From NCBI GenBank assembly GCA_002311645.1, contig DBYW01000038.1, positions 53,326-114,740 on the forward strand: DNA of 61,415 nucleotides. The letters are read 5' to 3'. Of this stretch, positions 8,900-16,322 are shown in pieces. How positions within the stretch are numbered: the first letter of the stretch is position 1; every line of letters starts with the position of its first letter. The position numbers and the translations under genes were made by a program. The notes under the pieces are model-generated. The model was not told where the DNA came from and ran no database searches. It was given only the letters and a program-made list of their open reading frames with translations. Origin of the DNA: Bacteroidales bacterium UBA1176. GTDB lineage: Bacteria; Bacteroidota; Bacteroidia; Bacteroidales; WCHB1-69.

Positions 8900-8980
8900 A
8901 TGAAGCATATAAAAGAAATATGGGACAAATTGCCGGAAAGTGCTCAAAAAAAGCTGTTTTTCACAATTTTACACATTTAA
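8900..8980 (+). CDS. Possible 26-residue peptide or leader ORF
   Basis: ATG to TAA encodes MKHIKEIWDKLPESAQKKLF and six more residues (FTILHI), a compact amphipathic helix. It is the first ATG after the -7 box at 8844 and ends 29 bases before the next small gene. It could be a leader peptide, a small protein, or chance. No homology is claimed. Confidence 0.3.
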   Translation: MKHIKEIWDKLPESAQKKLFFTILHI

Positions 8981-9009
8981 TTTGCAAACGTGAAAAGTAT
9001 ACGGAACAG

Positions 9010-9240
9010 ATGAAAAAACTGATTTTGAATCCGAAAAAGGACACTATCACCATTTGTTTGCCGACCGAATGGGTGGGCAAGACTTTGATGTGCATTTTAA
9101 AAGAACCTTACGAGATGGAGGATGACGAGTTGGTCTCGGAGGTTAGCGAGGCGGCGATTTGCTATCATGTTGGCCGCTATAGGAAACCAAGGGCATGGCG
9201 CCGTGTTCGGCGAAAGGGGCACCACCATCGAAAGCATTAG
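9010..9240 (+). CDS. Small conserved-looking hypothetical protein (76 aa)
   Basis: Not recognised. It begins MKKLILNPKKDTITICLPTE, continues WVGKTLMCILKEPYE (beta-rich, like a small swapped-hairpin domain) and ends in a strongly basic tail (RRVRRKGHHHRKH). An in-frame ATG at 8920 would add 30 residues but lacks the compact domain start. The stop overlaps the folE stop by four bases tail to tail. Small DNA- or RNA-binding or antitoxin-like proteins have similar layouts, but no function is assigned. Confidence 0.55.
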   Translation: MKKLILNPKKDTITICLPTEWVGKTLMCILKEPYEMEDDELVSEVSEAAICYHVGRYRKPRAWRRVRRKGHHHRKH

Positions 9241-9911
9241 TGCAGCTTGGCTCCGATGAGGTGCATGAATTCCTGACGGGTGTTTTCGTTTTTGAGGAAA
9301 GCCCCGGTAAACTCGGAGGTGGTGGTGACAGAGTTTTGTTTCTGGATGCCGCGCATTGACATGCAGAGATGCTGTGCCTCGATGACCACGGCGACACCGA
9401 TGGGGTTGAGTACTTCTTGCAGGCAGTCCTTGATTTCGGTGGTGAGGCGTTCCTGCAGCTGCAGTCTCCTTGCGAAGCATTCCACGACGCGTGGTATCTT
9501 GCTCAGTCCCACAATTGTGCCGTTGGGGATGTAGCCGATGTGCGCCTTGCCGAAGAAGGGAAGCAAGTGATGCTCGCAGAGCGAGTAGATCTCGATATCT
9601 TTCACGATGACGATTTGTTTGTAGTCTTCGTGGAACAGGGCGCTTTCGAGGATGGCCTTGGGGTTTTGTCGGTAGCCATGTGTAAGGAAGTCGATGGCTT
9701 TGGCGGCCCGCATGGGGGTTTTGACAAGGCCTTCACGTTGGGGGTTTTCACCCATGTTGAGCAGGATATCGCGATAGGCATCGGCCAGGCGTTGTATTTG
9801 TTCTTCTGGCAGCGGGGCGATGGCGTTCGGATTGGGATTGCATTCGCCGCATCCACATGCGTTCGTTGTCAGGGCGGTGGTTTTCTTGACGGGAGTTTTC
9901 TTGTTCACCAT
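9237..9911 (-). CDS. folE: GTP cyclohydrolase I
   Basis: Converts GTP to 7,8-dihydroneopterin triphosphate, the first step of tetrahydrofolate and, in some bacteria, queuosine synthesis. The protein is 224 residues. Family motifs are NPQREGLVKTPMRA, YSLCEHHLLPFFGKAHIGYI, CFARRLQLQERLT and QHLCMSMRGIQK. The zinc ligands are C112, H115 and C183. An extra ~35-residue N-terminal segment is Lys/Thr-rich and carries C19-x-C21-x2-C24, which is not part of the catalytic fold. It is followed downstream (minus) only by the small convergent ORF; the metallo-hydrolase gene is six bases from its start. Confidence 0.97.
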   Translation of the reverse strand: MVNKKTPVKKTTALTTNACGCGECNPNPNAIAPLPEEQIQRLADAYRDILLNMGENPQREGLVKTPMRAAKAIDFLTHGYRQNPKAILESALFHEDYKQIVIVKDIEIYSLCEHHLLPFFGKAHIGYIPNGTIVGLSKIPRVVECFARRLQLQERLTTEIKDCLQEVLNPIGVAVVIEAQHLCMSMRGIQKQNSVTTTSEFTGAFLKNENTRQEFMHLIGAKLH

Positions 9912-9917
9912 AAATAT

Positions 9918-10553
9918 TTATTGTAAGAACGGATTATACTTTCTTTCGTTGCCGACGGTGGTGTTGTCGCCGTGGCCGGGGTAGATGACGGTGTCGTCGT
10001 CGAGGGTCAGGATTTTGGTGCGCACCATCTCGAGCAGGAGCGACATGTCGCCCGTGGGGAGGTCGGCGCGTCCTACGCTGCCCTCAAAAAGGAGGTCGCC
10101 ACAGATGAGGAATTTGTTGCTGGCATCATGGAGGGTGATGCTGCCGTCACAATGTCCTGGGGTATAGAGGACGGAGAGGCTTTGGTTTCCGAATTTGACG
10201 GTGTCGCCCTCTTTAAGGAAGCGTGTGGGTTCTGGCATGTTGTCGGCGGGAATGCCGAAGGCGGCGGCATAGGCTCGGGCCTTGCGGTAGATGGGCAAGG
10301 AGGCTTCGTGAAAAAGAAGCGGAGCATTGTAACGTCCCACGCAGTATGCATTGCCCGCGATATGGTCGATGTGCGGATGCGTGTTGATGATGGCCTTCAC
10401 CGTGAGACTATGGGTGCGAATGTACTCGTCGAGCCGCTCGTCCTCGTATGTGGCGCAATTTCCCGGGTCGACAATGATTGCATCACCATTCTCGTCATGC
10501 AACACTAACGTGTTGACCATGATGGGGTTGAAATGAAATATTTGTATGGTCAT
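9918..10553 (-). CDS. Metallo-beta-lactamase-fold hydrolase (glyoxalase II-like)
   Basis: A binuclear-metal hydrolase of about 211 residues. The metal motif is THPHIDH, followed by TPGHCDGS and ICGDLLF, with the last ligand in YPGHGD. This matches the glyoxalase II/YcbL-like branch rather than beta-lactamases. The start at 10553 (MTIQIFHFNPIMVNT) fits the family N-terminus; an ATG at 10622 would add 23 basic, unrelated residues. It ends 6 bases upstream of folE, so the two may be cotranscribed. The substrate, probably a thioester such as S-lactoylglutathione or an analogue, is unproven. Confidence 0.88.
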   Translation of the reverse strand: MTIQIFHFNPIMVNTLVLHDENGDAIIVDPGNCATYEDERLDEYIRTHSLTVKAIINTHPHIDHIAGNAYCVGRYNAPLLFHEASLPIYRKARAYAAAFGIPADNMPEPTRFLKEGDTVKFGNQSLSVLYTPGHCDGSITLHDASNKFLICGDLLFEGSVGRADLPTGDMSLLLEMVRTKILTLDDDTVIYPGHGDNTTVGNERKYNPFLQ

Positions 10554-10675
10554 CTTGTCCAAGAGGCTTCTGTTTAGATCCAAGTATTCTTTTAAACTCC
10601 TGCGTTTCTTGTTGATTTTCATTTTAGTGTTACCGACGCGAGCGTTGTCCCAGCATTGAATTTTGCACTTGAATT

Positions 10676-11995
10676 TTAAAACGGGGTTCCATGTGAAGGG
10701 TCGGAGATGTAGAGTTCCTTGACTTTACGGCCGTTGCTGAAAAGCACGCTGTAGGCAAGTTTTCCGTCTGGTTTCCAGCATGACCATTTGCCGTCGCGCT
10801 TGCGATCCTTGAAGTTGCCTTCGAAATGCTTGGCTCCGTTGTCGTAATACTCGATGAATTTGCCCTCGGGCACGTCGTTGACGAAGTTTTGTTCGCGGAT
10901 TTTCTTCTCATGGACATTATAGAAAACCCATTTTCCCTCTTTTTTGTCGTTTGCGTAGGTTCCACTGTTGAGGATTTTCCCGTTTTGGGCGTATTCGTTC
11001 CATTTTCCATTCTTGAGATTGGCCTTGTAGGTTCCCTTGCGCGACATCTTGCCGGTTTCTTCCCAATAATAACAGTAAGGTCCGTTAAGTTCGTCGTTTT
11101 TGTAGGTCATCTCGTATTTTTTCCAGCCGTTTTCATACCATCCATTCCATGAACCATTCATGCGTGCATCCTTGAAGGTGCCTTGGTCTTGCACTTTCCC
11201 GTTGGGATAATAGGAGGTCCAGAGGCCGTTTTCCATGTCGTTGGAAAAAGTGCCTTCGCGTTGGAGTTTGCCGTTCTCATAAAAAGCCTGCCAGGTGCCT
11301 TCGCGTTTGCCACTTTTGTAGGAACCTTTGCGCCATACGGCTCCGTTGTCGTAAAAGTAGACCCACTCACCGTCTTGAAGGCCCATTTCGAAATTGCCGG
11401 AGCTGTTTACTTCGCCATCTTCGTTGTAATAGCTCCATACACCATGCTGCAGGCCGTTGACGGTGTTGCCTTCCATGTCTTTCTTGCCATTGGACTGCCA
11501 CCAGCAGGCATAGCCGTTGAGTTCGCCCATGTTGTAGGTGCCTTCAAAATACTTGGTGCCATTGTCATAGTATTCCACGACGGGCCCGTGTGCGCTGTCC
11601 TGCACATAGGAGACCTCCTTGTAGAGTTTCCCGTTGGGGTGCAGGAAGGTCCACTTGCCATCGCGCATACCGTCTTTGAAATTGCCTTCCATTTCAACTC
11701 TTCCGGAGCGGTACCAACTCTTGAAAGGGCCGTTTTCGGCGTTGTATTCTTGATTGAGCGTGCCATCGTCGTACCAGGTTTTCCAAATGCCGACTTTCCG
11801 TCCGTCACGATAGTCGCCTTCGGTCCATTTGGTGCCGTTGATATGGTAAAACACCCAATGACCCTCCTCCATGCCGGCTTTTTCCACGCCGATGGACATG
11901 AGTTTGTTGTTTTTCCAATAGGTCTTGACGGTGTCCTGCGCGGATATGCTTGACAGAAACAGAAGGCTGCAGAGCAATAATGACAATTTTTTCAT
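10676..11995 (-). CDS. Secreted MORN-repeat (YwqK-like) protein
   Basis: A 439-residue exported protein made almost entirely of MORN_2-type repeats. The signal peptide is MKKLSLLLCSLLFLSSISAQ. About sixteen consecutive ~23-residue units of the form GxWxxYYxNGxxxxEGxYxxGxxx run from about residue 45 to 430, with no other domain. Such repeats form elongated beta-sheets and appear in bacterial surface proteins and in the YwqK antitoxin; the role here is unknown. A frame starting with TTG at 12016 lies inside the -7 box, so the ATG at 11995 is used. It is a single-gene transcript with its own promoter. Confidence 0.88.
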   Translation of the reverse strand: MKKLSLLLCSLLFLSSISAQDTVKTYWKNNKLMSIGVEKAGMEEGHWVFYHINGTKWTEGDYRDGRKVGIWKTWYDDGTLNQEYNAENGPFKSWYRSGRVEMEGNFKDGMRDGKWTFLHPNGKLYKEVSYVQDSAHGPVVEYYDNGTKYFEGTYNMGELNGYACWWQSNGKKDMEGNTVNGLQHGVWSYYNEDGEVNSSGNFEMGLQDGEWVYFYDNGAVWRKGSYKSGKREGTWQAFYENGKLQREGTFSNDMENGLWTSYYPNGKVQDQGTFKDARMNGSWNGWYENGWKKYEMTYKNDELNGPYCYYWEETGKMSRKGTYKANLKNGKWNEYAQNGKILNSGTYANDKKEGKWVFYNVHEKKIREQNFVNDVPEGKFIEYYDNGAKHFEGNFKDRKRDGKWSCWKPDGKLAYSVLFSNGRKVKELYISDPSHGTPF

Positions 11996-12013
11996 AGTTT
12001 CGGAATCAGGTTG

Positions 12014-12021
12014 CAAATATA
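12014..12021 (-). promoter_or_regulatory. Bacteroidota -7 box for the MORN-repeat gene
   Basis: TATATTTG on the minus strand lies 18 bases before the ATG at 11995. It sits in the short gap just after sufE ends. Confidence 0.55.
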
Positions 12022-12039
12022 CTTAAAATCCGTCTGTTT

Positions 12040-12468
12040 TTACGCTTCGGCTATTTTTTGAAAAGCCATGGCATATAATTTGAGTTGCTTGATCATGGAA
12101 GCAAGTCCGTTGGAACGGGTGGGGGAGAGGTGTTCCTTAAGGCCGATGGCATCGAGATAGGAGAGATCGTCGTCGAGGATCTCTTTGGGTGTGCGGCCGG
12201 AGAAGACGCGCACCAACAGGTTCACAATGCCTTTGGTGATGATGGCATCGCTGTCGGCGGTGAAGAAAATCTTTCCGTCGCGGAATTCCGGATGCAGCCA
12301 CACTTGCGACTGGCATCCTTCGATGCGGAAATCCGTTGTCTTATATTGAGGGTCAATAAGAGGCAGCTCCTTTCCCAATTCGATGATGTAGTTGTATTTG
12401 TCCATCCAATCGTCGAACATGGCGAACTCATCGATGAGTTCTTGCTCTATTTCCTGTATTGTTTGCAT
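12040..12468 (-). CDS. sufE: SufE-like cysteine desulfurase activator
   Basis: SufE takes persulfide sulfur from the cysteine desulfurase SufS for Fe-S cluster assembly. The protein is 142 residues from MQTIQEIEQELIDEFAMFDD. The acceptor cysteine is in RIEGCQSQVWL, and the FSGRTPKEIL and LSPTRSNGLASM motifs are present. The start overlaps the stop of the upstream protease gene by one base (TAATG), suggesting translational coupling; an earlier frame start at 12567 lies inside the protease gene and is rejected. No suf partner gene is in the window. Confidence 0.95.
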   Translation of the reverse strand: MQTIQEIEQELIDEFAMFDDWMDKYNYIIELGKELPLIDPQYKTTDFRIEGCQSQVWLHPEFRDGKIFFTADSDAIITKGIVNLLVRVFSGRTPKEILDDDLSYLDAIGLKEHLSPTRSNGLASMIKQLKLYAMAFQKIAEA

Positions 12469-14288
12469 TATTGTTTTATTATTTTGAGGGTTTGCAGATA
12501 TTTGCCATCGCGAAGGACTCTGATGAGGTAGCATCCGGCAGGGGTGTTGTCGAGATTCATCACGCACCTGGCATCCTCGCTGTTGCGGGTTTGAAGGAGT
12601 TGTCCTTGCAGGTTGAGCAGTTGGCAGGTGATTTCGCCATCGGTGGTGGCGGTCACGGTTACTTGGTTGTTGGCAGGATTGGGATATGCGGTTATTTGGC
12701 CTGTATCATAGTCGCTCACGGAGACCCATTGGACGAAATCGAACTGCATGCTGTCGCGGCCGTGGGTGAAGTTGTTGAAAAACACAGGCACGAATTCGCC
12801 ATTGGAGATGAAGGGGTAGGGATTGGTCAGGGGCGAGAAATCGTTGCGAGTGGCGACATTGTCACGGAAATAGGCTTGGCTGACGGCTCCGTTTTCTGTG
12901 GGGGAGCCGTTATGGCGGAACACATAGATCTCGTCAAGGTTGTCGTCGCCGTTATAGTTGGCGTTGCCGTGGAACAGGGTGTTGATGCGGTAGAAGACGA
13001 TGCCGTAGCCTGGCACGCCGGTGTCGAAGGGATTACGTTTGTTGCGGAAGTCGAGTAGAATATATTCGAAGGGACTTTGGGTCTTGGCGTAGTAGCATAC
13101 ACGGTCGCTGGTCTCTGAGTTTAGAGGCTTGATAATGTAGGTGCCGTATTGTTCGAGCGGTATCAGTTGTTCGTTAGTGATCCAATTGCCATATTTGTAT
13201 TTCATATAGGCACAGGTCTGTTGGGGCGGTGTGCTGTTGCCGGCCATGAGGTCCCACGAACCTATCGGGGTCATATCGGTGCTGTCGTTGTAATGGTAGA
13301 GGTCGGGGGCACCGAGGGTGTGGAACATCTCATGGCACATTACGGAGGTGTTGAAATATCCGCTGGCATCGGCAAGCTGGAAGTTGAAGTCATAGACGCG
13401 TTTCCCACGGATGTAGGTTTCTGTGGTGTAGAGTGACCAACGGTGGGGCCACAGCAGCACGTTCCAATCACCCACATTGCCCTTTACAATGAAGCAAATG
13501 TTGTCGACTCGCCCGTCGTTGTCATAATCGATGTCAAGGTCGGCGGGAATCATGTTGGCCACATACTCGCTGGCGCGTTTTAGGAGCTGGTGTTCGCGCG
13601 TGGTGCGATTGTCACCATCCAGGGTGTCGATATAGCCGATGGGGTTTGCATCTGACCAAGGCATGAAATAAGCGCGGGGGAAGGTGTCTTGATAGGATAG
13701 AATTTGATTCCCTTGGGGTGCGGGATAGAACGTGGTATGAATGAAAAGTTGGTTGTAAGAGGTGCACTTGAAGTAGTTGTACAGCGAACTGGCCTGATAG
13801 TTGTTGGAGGTGTCGTTGAACATCATGTCAACATCGTTGAAGGAGTTGACGAAGTCGGTGTCGTCGGCAAATCGGATGAAGACGGCAAGGTTGTTTATAT
13901 GGCCATGGTTGGTGTTCTCGTCTCGGATGATCTCACGTTTGGCGGGCATTATCATCTGACGGCGCAGCTTGAGATATTCCTCACGGGAGATGCGCAAGTT
14001 GGGAACCAACCCTTTGGTGGCGGGGTTGCACTGGCCGGCGACCCATGCCGAGGGCTTGAGTTTGCCGTTCTCTTTGACGGCATAGACAAAATAGCCGGTT
14101 TGCGGGTTTTGGACAATGGTATAGCCATTGGCGTCGTGCAGACGCAGATAGAATTCATCGCCACTGGCAAAGCAGTGCAATGTGTCGCCGTTGGGTTGCA
14201 CCAAAGTGCGCGGTATGTTGGCAAGATAGGCGGCTTGAAGTTGAATGCATGCTACAAAGCAAAGAAGAAGCAGTGTGATTTTTTTCAT
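12468..14288 (-). CDS. Secreted M6-family metalloprotease with T9SS sorting domain
   Basis: A zinc endopeptidase of the immune inhibitor A-like M6 family, 606 residues. It has the signal peptide MKKITLLLLCFVACIQLQA, then the M6-type pro-region with LHCFASGDEFYLRLHDANGY, and the zinc motif HEMFHTLGAPDLY near residue 317 followed by GSWDLMAGN. The C-terminal ~80 residues (AYPNPANNQVTV...LLNLQGQLLQT...TPAGCYLIRV) form a T9SS type A sorting signal. It overlaps cvpA by four bases and sufE by one, an unusual place for a secreted protease. Confidence 0.93.
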   Translation of the reverse strand: MKKITLLLLCFVACIQLQAAYLANIPRTLVQPNGDTLHCFASGDEFYLRLHDANGYTIVQNPQTGYFVYAVKENGKLKPSAWVAGQCNPATKGLVPNLRISREEYLKLRRQMIMPAKREIIRDENTNHGHINNLAVFIRFADDTDFVNSFNDVDMMFNDTSNNYQASSLYNYFKCTSYNQLFIHTTFYPAPQGNQILSYQDTFPRAYFMPWSDANPIGYIDTLDGDNRTTREHQLLKRASEYVANMIPADLDIDYDNDGRVDNICFIVKGNVGDWNVLLWPHRWSLYTTETYIRGKRVYDFNFQLADASGYFNTSVMCHEMFHTLGAPDLYHYNDSTDMTPIGSWDLMAGNSTPPQQTCAYMKYKYGNWITNEQLIPLEQYGTYIIKPLNSETSDRVCYYAKTQSPFEYILLDFRNKRNPFDTGVPGYGIVFYRINTLFHGNANYNGDDNLDEIYVFRHNGSPTENGAVSQAYFRDNVATRNDFSPLTNPYPFISNGEFVPVFFNNFTHGRDSMQFDFVQWVSVSDYDTGQITAYPNPANNQVTVTATTDGEITCQLLNLQGQLLQTRNSEDARCVMNLDNTPAGCYLIRVLRDGKYLQTLKIIKQ

Positions 14289-14797
14289 TGTGGTAAAATA
14301 GTTTCAGGTGCCGGGGATTCCATGGCATGATCCTTATGCCATTTCATTGCATCCGGCACAATGGGTTCTATATAACGGAAAGCCAAGGAGTTTTCTTTGA
14401 TTTCCTTTTTGAGAATTATTTCGTGTGTGTCGATGTTTTGTATCGTATAAAGAATAACGCTGGCCACAGTCGCCACTTTGAGCACACCGAACAGCAGTCC
14501 GAAGAAATGGTCGATGCCGCCGGGGATGATTAATTTCACGATGCGAGAACCTATTTTTCCGGCAAGGCGCGTGAGGATGAGGACGATGGTGAAGATGAAA
14601 ACAAAGGCGATGGGTTTGGCCAGGCGTGTTCCTGTAATCCAAAGGGACACGCTTTCGGAAAAATGCTGGCCTACCCAGCAGCCTAAGAGAAGCGCTGCAA
14701 TGGAGGCAAGCTCAAAGATAAGCCCGTTTTTGAATCCTCGATACCCGAACCAGCACAAGAATATTAGTATTATGATGTCGATAAAACAGATATTCAT
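14285..14797 (-). CDS. cvpA: CvpA family membrane protein
   Basis: An inner-membrane protein of 170 residues with four predicted membrane segments (about residues 5-25, 30-48, 62-80, 98-118). It fits the CvpA/colicin V production family: an N-terminal DIIILIFLCWFGYRGFKNGL segment and LTRLAGKIGSRIVKLIIPGGIDHFFGLLFG. The family influences envelope homeostasis and colicin V export in E. coli; the molecular function is unsettled. It overlaps mlaF by four bases upstream and the protease gene by four bases downstream. Confidence 0.88.
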   Translation of the reverse strand: MNICFIDIIILIFLCWFGYRGFKNGLIFELASIAALLLGCWVGQHFSESVSLWITGTRLAKPIAFVFIFTIVLILTRLAGKIGSRIVKLIIPGGIDHFFGLLFGVLKVATVASVILYTIQNIDTHEIILKKEIKENSLAFRYIEPIVPDAMKWHKDHAMESPAPETILPQ

Positions 14798-15546
14798 ATT
14801 TTTTGGCGGATACGTTGGGTGAGGGGTTGGGCGAAAATGAAGTCGTTGAGCAGCTGGTTGTCGGAGGTGAGCACGTTTTGGCTACTGCCGCGCCAGGCGA
14901 GGCGACCCTCGTAGACAAACGAGATGGTCTCTCCGATGACAATGACGGAGTTGAGGTCGTGAGTGTTGATGATGGTGGTGATGCCGAATTCGTGCGTGAT
15001 GTCGGTGAGCAGTTCGTCGATGGTGAGCGAGGTCTTGGGGTCGAGGCCCGAATTGGGTTCGTCGCAGAAGAGATAACGAGGGTTGCAGGCTATGGCGCGG
15101 GCTATGGCGGCGCGTTTCTTCATGCCGCCGCTCAACTCGCTTGGATAAAGTTTGTTGACATTGGGCAGTTCCACACGATTCAGGCAAAAGTTCACCCGGT
15201 CGATTTTTTCCTTGTCGCTCATTTCGGTGAGCATGTCAAGGGGGAACATCACGTTTTCCTCGATAGTCATGGAGTCGAAAAGTGCGGATCCTTGGAAAAC
15301 CATGCCCATCTCGGCGCGCAACTTGCGTTGGTCTGCACCCGACAGATGGTGAAAATCGCGCCCGTTGTAGAGCACTTTCCCCTCTTCGGGGGCAAAAAGT
15401 CCCACAAGGCATTTCATCATCACGGTTTTGCCCGACCCGGAACGTCCAATGATGAGGTTCACCTTGCCCTCCTCAAATTGGGTGTTGATGTCGAAAAGCA
15501 CTTGTTTCTCCCCGAAATATTTGGAAACGTTCTTGAGTTCTATCAT
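14794..15546 (-). CDS. mlaF: ABC transporter ATP-binding protein, MlaF-like
   Basis: The cytoplasmic ATPase of an Mla/MCE phospholipid transporter that moves lipids between inner and outer membrane. The protein is 250 residues, with Walker A GRSGSGKT, the Q-loop MVFQGSALFDSMT, signature ELSGGMKKRAAIARA, Walker B YLFCDEPNSGLDP and the H-loop INTHDLNS. The pattern LSGGM plus SGLDP is typical of MlaF/Ttg2A. The permease gene lies two bases upstream. No MCE-domain (mlaD) gene is adjacent. Confidence 0.92.
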   Translation of the reverse strand: MIELKNVSKYFGEKQVLFDINTQFEEGKVNLIIGRSGSGKTVMMKCLVGLFAPEEGKVLYNGRDFHHLSGADQRKLRAEMGMVFQGSALFDSMTIEENVMFPLDMLTEMSDKEKIDRVNFCLNRVELPNVNKLYPSELSGGMKKRAAIARAIACNPRYLFCDEPNSGLDPKTSLTIDELLTDITHEFGITTIINTHDLNSVIVIGETISFVYEGRLAWRGSSQNVLTSDNQLLNDFIFAQPLTQRIRQKI

Positions 15547-15548
15547 GG

Positions 15549-16292
15549 CTACAACATGATTTGGGTGATGAGCACGTTGATGACGAGGATGAGAAAGCAG
15601 GAGACCACGATGCCCTGGGTGCTGGCCTTGCCCAGTTCAAGTGCGCCGCCTTCGATGCGATATCCGTAAAAGGAGGAGATGGTGGACATGATGAAAGCGA
15701 ATACGAAAGTCTTGGTGACGGCGTAGATGATGTCGTACACACGGAAACAGTAGGTAAGGCCATCCATAAAATCGTATGGGGAGACGCTTTCGGAGAGAAT
15801 GATGGTGATATAGCCGCCTAACAGTGCGAAGCAGATACTGTAGATGATAAGTACGGGATTGACAATGAGCGAGGCGATGACTTTGGGCAGGACAAGATGT
15901 GAGGCGGGATTGATGCCCATCACTTCGAGGGCATCAATCTGCTCGGTTACACGCATGCTGCCGATTTCCGCTGTGATACGGGACCCGAGGTTGCCCACCA
16001 ACAGCAGACTGATAATGGTGGGGCATAGTTCCATGACAATGGAGGTGCGGGAAACGAAGCCCACGGTCCATGTGGGAATCCAGCTGCTCTCGATTTGCAT
16101 GGCGGTCTGGATGGTGATAACGCTGCCCATGGAAATGGAGACGATGGCCACGATGAGCAACGATCCAATGCCCATGTCGTTCATTTCCGCCACGAGTTTT
16201 TTGAAGAAAATACGCCATTTCTCCGGTTTGGAGAACACTTGGCGAAGAAACAGGAAATAATCGCCGATTATGGTCAGCAGGCGGTGAATCAT
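15549..16292 (-). CDS. mlaE: ABC transporter permease, MlaE-like
   Basis: The permease partner of MlaF, 247 residues with five to six membrane segments. Family signatures visible are the amphipathic N-terminus (FLFLRQVFSKPEKW), SISMGSVITIQTAMQ, the conserved GRI-type segment here written GSRITAEIGSMRVTEQIDAL, and VLPKVIASLIVNPVL. It lies 30 bases after ftsZ and may be read from the same transcript. Confidence 0.92.
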   Translation of the reverse strand: MIHRLLTIIGDYFLFLRQVFSKPEKWRIFFKKLVAEMNDMGIGSLLIVAIVSISMGSVITIQTAMQIESSWIPTWTVGFVSRTSIVMELCPTIISLLLVGNLGSRITAEIGSMRVTEQIDALEVMGINPASHLVLPKVIASLIVNPVLIIYSICFALLGGYITIILSESVSPYDFMDGLTYCFRVYDIIYAVTKTFVFAFIMSTISSFYGYRIEGGALELGKASTQGIVVSCFLILVINVLITQIML

Positions 16293-16322
16293 GGCTGCGA
16301 CATTTTCGGTGGCGATGCGGAC

